This document shows, one piece after another, positions 1 to 7,400 of a stretch of DNA of 10,806 nt. Source of the DNA: Auxenochlorella pyrenoidosa (lineage: Eukaryota; Chlorophyta; Trebouxiophyceae; Chlorellales; Chlorellaceae); the NCBI GenBank assembly GCA_001430745.1, contig KQ482057.1, positions 1,394,088 through 1,404,893 of the forward strand. The letters are read 5' to 3'. The translations under genes were made by a program, and so were the position numbers. The notes below the pieces were generated by a model. It was not told the origin of the DNA, did no database searches, and saw nothing but the letters and a program-made list of their open reading frames with translations. The stretch's first letter is position 1, and each line of letters opens with the position of its first letter.

Positions 1-117
1 CCAAAGGAGGGACGCCGGTGGGGTGCAGGTCGTAAGAAGAGCCCGAGGCATGCAGGCCGCCCAGGTGCTCCGGTTGAATGCAGAGTGCCAAGCAGTCCAG
101 CGGGCGAGCTGTCCCAC
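1..117 (-). other. CHLH intron 30, 5' part
   Basis: The donor GTGGGA follows exon 30 on the minus strand. The remaining bases to the window edge contain no reading frame resembling the expected continuation of CHLH. The far end is pyrimidine-rich on the minus strand, so an acceptor may lie just beyond position 1. Confidence 0.8.
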
Positions 118-1451
118 CTGCAGCTGCTGCTCGTCAGACCAGGAAGAGTTCTCCACCGCCAGGTTGACGTTGGAGGAGTAGGAGCCTGCGGGGGTGGGGC
201 GGGCGGGCCGCAAGTCAGGGTAGTGGCGGCAGGGAGGTGGGGGACGAGGGCAAACAGGGGCACAACGCGGCTGTGGAAGAGGACGGGGGAGGGTGCGCCT
301 CCAGGTGGTAGGTGCAGCTGGACGCGGCGCCTGGCGGGGCCGGCCCCTCACCCGAGGCGTTGGAGAAGACGCGGGTGGCGGCGTCGCGCACGCTGACGCC
401 CAGGTCCTCGGCCTGCTCCAGCGCGTGCTTGCGCACAAAGTTCATCTCCACCGGCTCGTCCTGCTCGGCGGCCAGCTTGATGGCGCGGTCCAGCAGGTTC
501 ATCTGCGGAGGTGGCAAGGGCAGGTATTCAGGCGTGCGCCAGGCAGGCAGGCAGGGGGGCCGCTGGCCAACAGCCCACCCACCGCCAGCTGCTATGCGCA
601 CCGGGACGAGACCCAGGCCAGGCCAGGCCGCGGTGGCTGGCCCGCCCGCCCACGCGCAGCGCCCACCTGGTTGACGAACAGGTCGCGGAACACGCCGGAG
701 CAGTTGACCACCACGTCAATGCGCGGGCGGCCCAGCTCCTCCAGCGGGATGACCTCCAGCTTGTTCACGCGGCCCAGCGCGTCGGGCACCGGCTTCACGC
801 CCACCATCATGCACACCTGCGGCCCGGGGAGGGGGGCCGGGCAGGCGGGGCAGCGAACGAGGTTGGTGAGTATGGCTGGGCTGGGCACCCTGCCCATGCT
901 GCTGGCCCTGCCACCACCCAAGGCAGCCTTCTGCAAGCAACCGAGGCGGCCTGCAGGGCAGGGAAACAGGCCCGGCCCCAGGGCGCAGCCCCCGGGTGCG
1001 GCCTCTCACCTGGGCCAGCGACTCGCCATAGGTCTTGATGTTGTCGGTGCCCCACAGCACCACGGCGATGGACTCGGGGTACTTGCCGCCCATCTCCTCC
1101 TTCTGCCGCTCCAGCAGGCGGTCCACCACCACCTGCGCACAGGAGGGGGGGAGGGCCGACAGGGCCGGGGCGAGGTGGGGACGGAACAGAGTCGGCAGCA
1201 AGAGGTGGTGAACAGGTTCAAGTTGGACAAGGTGGCAGGGTAGAGGTGAGCAAGCCGGCCGATGGCGTGCACAAGCAAGAGCGGGGGCACGTGGGCCAGG
1301 GCCGAGCACCCACCCGCGCGTTCTTCAGCGCCGCGGCGGTGGGGATGGACTGGGGGTCCAGGGCGTGGATGTTCTTGCCGGTGGGCAGCACGCCGGGGTT
1401 GCGGATGGGGTCGCCACCGGGGCCGGGCTCGGTGTACTTGCCCTCCAGGGC
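118..1451 (-). other. CHLH: CHLH exons 26-30: distal CobN/Mg-chelatase domain, truncated by window edge
   Basis: Exons are 1314-1451, 1010-1132, 667-816, 352-502 and 118-185 (residues 983-1192). They contain [110 protein letters not shown] and [16 protein letters not shown]. The last exon ends with CAG before a GTGGGA donor at 117-116. The next family block (about D-M-Y-L onwards) is not found in positions 1-117, so it lies outside the window. Confidence 0.95.
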
Positions 1452-4400
1452 CTGCGGGGGGGCAGAGGTGGTGCCAGGTCAGCAGGAGCGGTGCAACGGA
1501 CAGTCTCAGCCAGGCTCCTGCATGCGGCGCTGCAGCAGGCGCCGGCCGCCTCAATGCGTCGCTGCTCCGGGCTACAAAAGCGGCGCCATTGACCTGCCCC
1601 ACGCGCTGCACAGCTTCGCGGCCCTGCGCCCCGACACCAGCAGGGGGGGTGGGGCGCCCAGCGCCCTCGCTCACCTCGCGCAGCGCGCCCAGCTCGTTGT
1701 CGCGCACCACCTGGTTCAGGCAGAACTCCAGGTAGTTGAACAGGGTGACCAGCTCCAGGCGGTCGGCGGCGGCAAACTGCGCCAAAGAAAGGGGGGGAGG
1801 AGGCGGGCGGTCAGTTGCGGGTCAAAGTGGGTGCCGGCAGGGTAGGCGGCTGGGCAAGGCTGCAGGCAGGAAAGCAGCAAATGATGTGCGCAGCACTGCA
1901 GCACGACGGCTCCCGCGCCCCGCTCACCTGGGTGCCCTGCAGGGCGCGCACCCAGGGCTCCACCGACAGGCCCAGCGACTTGGACAGCTGCGCCAGCCAG
2001 TTGGTGCCGATGCGGCCGTCAAAGCCGGTGCGGTCCTTGACAAACTCGCGCACGCAGGCGCGGCACGCCTCTGCAGGGGGGAGGGGCGGGAGGGGCGGTG
2101 AGGGGCGGGCGCGGGCCACGTGAGGTGGCGGCGGTGCAGGGGCGCTGGGGAGCGGCGATGCAGGCCAGGGCGAGGAGCACGCGCCCCGCTCCACCACCCC
2201 AGCACTGTGCCCCTCCCTGCCCAGCGGCTCGCAGAGTGGGTGCCCGGCGAACCCCCACAGGCTGGCCCCCGCCCTCCCTGACTCACCGGTGATCTGCTGC
2301 AGCAGGTCCACGTCGGCCAGCACATTCTTGTTGTTGCCGGCGTAGATCTCCTCAATGTCGCGGCCAATGGCGGCGGCCAGCAGGCCGGGCAGGCCGCGGA
2401 TGGGCGGGTTGTTGTCTGCGGGGGGGCCGAGACAGAGAGGGGACGGGCTGAGGAAGCCGCGCATGCATAGGGATCCAGCGCTGCCAGGGCACAGCAGCAC
2501 GCACAGCTTGGCCGTGGCCACACGGAGCATCGGGGCCAGCACCCGCCGGTCAAACGCACCGGGGCGGTCCAGCTCAGCAATGTTGACCAGGGTCGCCACA
2601 GCCTCCTCCGCGGTGGGGGGGCAGCCCACCACGTGCAGGCCGCAGGGCAGCAGGCTGCGGGGTAGGGGGCCCGGGCACGGGGGCAGGCCGGTTGAGAACC
2701 AAGGCGGGCAGGTGGAGGTCAAGCAGCGTCGCAGGCAAGCGCGGGCCGTGCGCCGTGCGCTCTGGGCTGGGTGCCTCGGCCTCCCCTTGAGTCAGCGGCG
2801 GCGCTCACCGGGACTCAATCTCCATCAGCTTGCGGTAGACGCCGCCCACGATGCCGTCGCGCTCGTCCACGGTCATGTTCTTCACCGCCTCGTCGTCCTC
2901 GGGCAGCTTCACGTCCTGCAGGGGGACATGGCCGGGCCGGACGGTGGGAGGCAGGGCGAAACAGTTTGGGTCTTGTGTTGCAGCTGCGTCCAGGCGCTCT
3001 GGATGAGTGCTGTCCCGCCCAAGTGTTGGGCGCCCTGAAGCTTGTGATATCTGTGCTGCTGGCTGTCTGAAGGCAGGAGGGCCGGGGCGGGTGAGGCGCC
3101 CACCTTGTCCAGGTTGCACTGGCGCGCGGTCTCGATGATGGTGGCGCAGATGGCCACAGCGCGGCCGCTGTCGCGCATCGACTGGTACGAGGAGATCAGC
3201 TCCTTGAGCTCCTTGAGGCCCTGCGGGATGGGGGGCCCGGGGGTGGGGCACAGGGGGCGGGGCGGGCAGAGTCAGCGGGGGTGCAGCGATTGAGGAGGCC
3301 CGGCACACCCATCCTTGGACAAGGAATCAACCCGGCAGCACGAGCAACAGCGCCCAGGGCCCGCCGCCACGCAGGCCGGAAGCGTGCGGAGCTGGCGCAG
3401 CCCCAACCCAACACCGCAACCCCATCCTGCAACCTCCACCCCTGCCGCACCTTGTACAGGCCCGCGTTCTCGGCGGGGGGCGTCAGGTAGGAGATGGTGT
3501 TGGCGTACGAGCGGCGCTTGGCAATGGTGGCCTCTGCAGGAGGGCGGGGACAGCAGACAGCAGCGGGGTTCAGTGAGTGGCAGTGGTGGTGACGGGCGGC
3601 GGGTGGCACGGCGCACATGTGTGGCACGCGCGCAACCCTGGACCATGCTAAAACAAGCCGGGGGCCCTTGGGCGGCACCCACCCGAGGGGTTGTTGGCGG
3701 CGTAGTAGTAGAGGTTGGGGATGGTGCCGATCAGGGAGTCGGGGTAGCACACGCCAGACATGCCCACCTGCAGGGCGGGGCCGGGGCGGACGGTGCGAGC
3801 AAGGGAGGGAGAGGGTGAGCTGCCGCGGTGGTCGAAGGCCTGGGCTGGCCTGGATGGTGGCATCACACACCGGGGGCGCAACAAAGAAATTGCAGGTGGC
3901 CATGCTGCTGGGCAGCAGAACAACGAGTGCTGAGGTGCTGCGCACCATGCACAAGCAGTCGGCACTCGCGAGGCGCCTTACCTGCTTGCCGGGCATGAAC
4001 TCCAGGGAGCCGTGGGTGCCGAAGTGCAGCACGGCGTCGGCGCCGAAGATCTTCTCCAGGTAGGTGTAGTAGGCGGCAAAGCCGTGGTGGGGGGAGGCGC
4101 TCTTGGAGAAGAGCAGGCGCATGGGGTCGCCCTCGTAACCGAAGGTGGGCTGCACGCCGATGAACACGTTGCCGAACTGCTTGCCGTAGATCAGCAGCTC
4201 CTGCAGGGGGGGGCGGCGCAGGGGGACAGGAGGGGTGGCGCTGGTCAACACGCAGGCAGGTAGGCCTGGAGCACGCGCGCAGGCGTTGCCATGCACAGCG
4301 CCAGGCAGCAGGGCAGCCCCCATCAAGTGCTGCTGGACGCGCGACAGGTGCTGGGGGCCCTGCCGGCCGGCAGCGCCACCCGGCCCACAACCCCACCTGG

Positions 4401-7400
4401 CCGTTGGAGTTGAGGTTGCCGGGCGGCTTGCCCCAGTTCTCCTCGAGCGCCTCGGCGTAGGGGCACAGCTTCTGGTACTCGTCCACCGACATCTTGTAGG
4501 CGATGTTCAGGTCGGCAGAGTTGAACTTGGCCTCGGCCTGGGGGGCGGGCGGGGGGGGGGGGCGGGCGGGGGAGCAGCCAGGGTGAGGGGCAGGCAGCAG
4601 CAGTGACGGAACACTCGCCAGTTGAGCAGGCTGGGCAGGCCAATCGCTCTGCTGGGGGGGAGAGCATGCAGGGGGTTTGCCCGGCAGGGCAAGGGGCACG
4701 CTGGCGCCGGCACTCCTGGCAGCCGTGCTCACCGCGGTCAGCACCGACTTGATCAGGCCCTCCTCCGAGGCGGGCAGGTCGCCGACGTTGTAGCCGTCGG
4801 CGCGCAGGTCCTTGAGCACGCGGTAGATGGAGCCAAACACGTTCAGGTAGGCAGCGGTGCCTGCGGGCGGGGAAGAAGGGGGCGGGGCGGTGCGAACAGG
4901 TTCGAGTGGGGGCAGGACAAGAGCGGTGCGAACGGGCGAGGGCAGGCAGGCCAGGGGGGCTAAGAGATGCACCAGTGATGCGGGTGGACAACAGATGCAG
5001 GGAGAAGGCCGTGCCGCTGGGCTGTGCGCACAGGCACCCGGGGCACCCTCCAGCCCCCACTCACCGACGTTGCCCTTGTCAGGGGGGAAGGAGAAGACGG
5101 TGATGGCCAGCTTCTTCTCGCGCTTCTCCTTCTTGGCCAGCTTGGCCCAGTTGATGGCGCGGCTGCACAGCGAGTCGATGCGGTCGGGCAGGGAGTGCGA
5201 CTTGCCGGTGTTGGAGTCGCGGCCAGCAAACACGATGGGCTCGATGCCGCCGTCCAGCTCGGGCAGGGCCACCTGCGCAGGCGGGGTGGGCGTCGGGAGG
5301 GCGAGGCATTCAGAGGCAGCCGACTGATCCAGAAAGTGGCCCTTCTAAGAAAAGACTGCTGCCATAGGGGCCGCCATCGATGAGCGCAGCAGCGTCAGCC
5401 TGGGCCACAGCCCCCTCCCCGGCGCGTGACGCCTCCCCCCCTTGCTGCCTCACCTGCAGGGCCACCTGCACCGGGTGCACGCCCAGCTCGCTGTCCAGCC
5501 ACTCCTCGGTGGTCTGGAACACCAGCGGCAGGGACACCAGGTAGGGCACGTTGAGCGCCTTGAGCGCCTCCACGGCCTGCGGGGGTGGGGTGGGGTGGGG
5601 TGGGGGTGGGGTGGAAGGGCGGTGCGGGGGCAGGGATGGCAGGCGCGGCAGCGGGTACTGCTTGGGGCTTGCTGAACGCAGGCCAGGCAGGAGCTGCAGC
5701 GCGGCAGTGCCAGGCTGTGCGCGCAGGCGGCAGGGGTCCGTGCCATGATGCTGCGTCGGGCGGGCGGGGCGGGCGGGCGCACCTTGGGGGCATCCTGGCG
5801 GGCGGGGCCGCCCACGAGCGCAAAGCCGGTCAGCGACACAACGGTGTTGACGAAGGCGCGGCCCGAGCCCAGGGGGTCGTAGAAGAACTTCTTCACGGGG
5901 GCGGAGAAGTCCAGGCCGCCCGCAAACACGGGCACCACCTGCGGGGCGGGCGGGTGAAGGGGTATTTGAGCATGCTAGGTTGGCGGGCGGGCAAGCGAGG
6001 GGTACTTGGGCATGCTGGATCGACGAGCAAGCGCCGCGTGTGGTGTGGGGCCAGACGCAGGAGGTGTTTGCACCGCAGCCAGAACGAGACAAGCGCTGAG
6101 ACAAGCGACGCGGGCAGCGGGGCCCTACCCCCCTGCCCCTCGAGGCTTGCCTTGGCGCCGCGGGCCTCCAGCTCGGCCACCACGCCGTCGTAGTGGCCGT
6201 GGTCGCCGGTGACCAGGTGGGAACGCTGCAGCACCAGGCCAATCACGGGGGCGTCCTTCTCAAACTTGACGTCCTTGCGGGTGTCGTACCTGCGGGGGGG
6301 CGGGGGCGGGGTTGGGGGTGCCCAAGTGGGCAGCGAGGAGCGGGCACAGGTGCAGAGCAGGCAGCCGAGCTTGGAAAGATGCATGCGGGGCAGGGAGGCG
6401 GGCGGCACGGCGAGCGCTGCCGCGGCGAAGACAGAGACAACAAGGGGCCGGCCGTGGTAGGCTACACCCGAGTGGCATTTCGCACATGCTTCAACAAGCG
6501 AATGATAGAAGCGTCAAGCACCTCACACCGAAGAGGGGGGCTGGCTCACCAGTTGAGGTACTCCTTCAGGTCCTCATACATGTTGGGCGCCAGCGGGTGC
6601 CACAGGCCCACGTCGGGGAACAGCTCCGGCTCGGCCGGCGCAAAGTCGATGCCCTTGCAGGCCGGGGAGTAGGACTGGGCGATGTTGAGGATCAGGTTCT
6701 CCAGGTTCTCTGCAGGGGGGCGGGGGGGAGCACCAGGACGTTGGGAGGGCAGTCACCAGGGGACGGCCTGGTGGGCCAACCGGCTCATCAGCACCAGTGC
6801 TGGCAAATGGGTGGCAGCTCTCCTCCAAGCAATGCCGCTCAGGCAGGCCGGAGCCCTGGGCCAATGGCATGTCCCGACCAACATGGCATGGCAACACGCC
6901 GCACTCACCGTCATTGCCGCCCAGCCAGTACTGGAGGGAGTTGACGTAGTTGCGCGCGTCCTGTGCCTTGTCAGAGGGCAGGTACTTGAGCACCTTGGGC
7001 AGGGTGCGCACCTGCTCGGGGGGGAGGGGAGGGGAGGTGGGAGGTGAGACAGGTAGCTGGGGCAAGGGGAGCGGCGTGACGCCGCGTTTTGGGTCAGACG
7101 CAGCGCGGCCCTTTGCCACCAGCTTCGTGGCGATCTGCCTTGCCGTCACCCATGCAGGGTGCTGAACAGCTGCGCCCCGCGCAGGCCGCGCAGGCGCACC
7201 AGCTTCAGCAGCTGCTCCTCGAAGTTGTCGTTCTGCTGGCGCATGTTGCGCATGAACTCGCCGATGGCGGACTTGCCGCCGCCGCCCAGCTGCAGCAAGG
7301 GGACAGGCAGGGTTGGGCTAAGGGCACGCCAGACTGTGGCATTGGGTGCGACAGAGTGCAACGGCAGGTTGAATGCATGCCCACCCTGCTGCTGCTGCCA

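Larger units (their letters stand above)
4397..6709 (-). other. CHLH: CHLH exons 10-16: first half of CobN/Mg-chelatase domain
   Basis: Exons are 6550-6709, 6151-6289, 5783-5938, 5454-5576, 5065-5272, 4733-4860 and 4397-4537 (residues 271-622). Recognisable blocks in order are [122 protein letters not shown] and [17 protein letters not shown]. All match the green-lineage CHLH pattern without gaps, which fixes the splice sites. One of these exons, 6151-6289, must use a GC donor to join the conserved A-R-G-A-K-V-V-P sequence. Confidence 0.95.

Noticed and set aside
293..1243. 316-codon plus-strand open frame antisense to CHLH exons 27-29
   Set aside because: It has low-complexity Arg/Gly/Pro/Ala composition, crosses introns and exons of CHLH without regard to their borders, and matches no known family. 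Long antisense frames are expected at this GC content.
1811..2722. 303-codon minus-strand frame as a separate gene
   Set aside because: It is exons 22-24 read through introns 22 and 23; the intron parts are Pro/Ala/Arg-rich with no family match.
3863..5272. 469-codon minus-strand frame as a separate gene
   Set aside because: It is CHLH exons 14-16 read through stop-free introns 14 and 15, then out of frame through intron 16 and exon 17. It begins at a GTG that is simply the exon 14 start.
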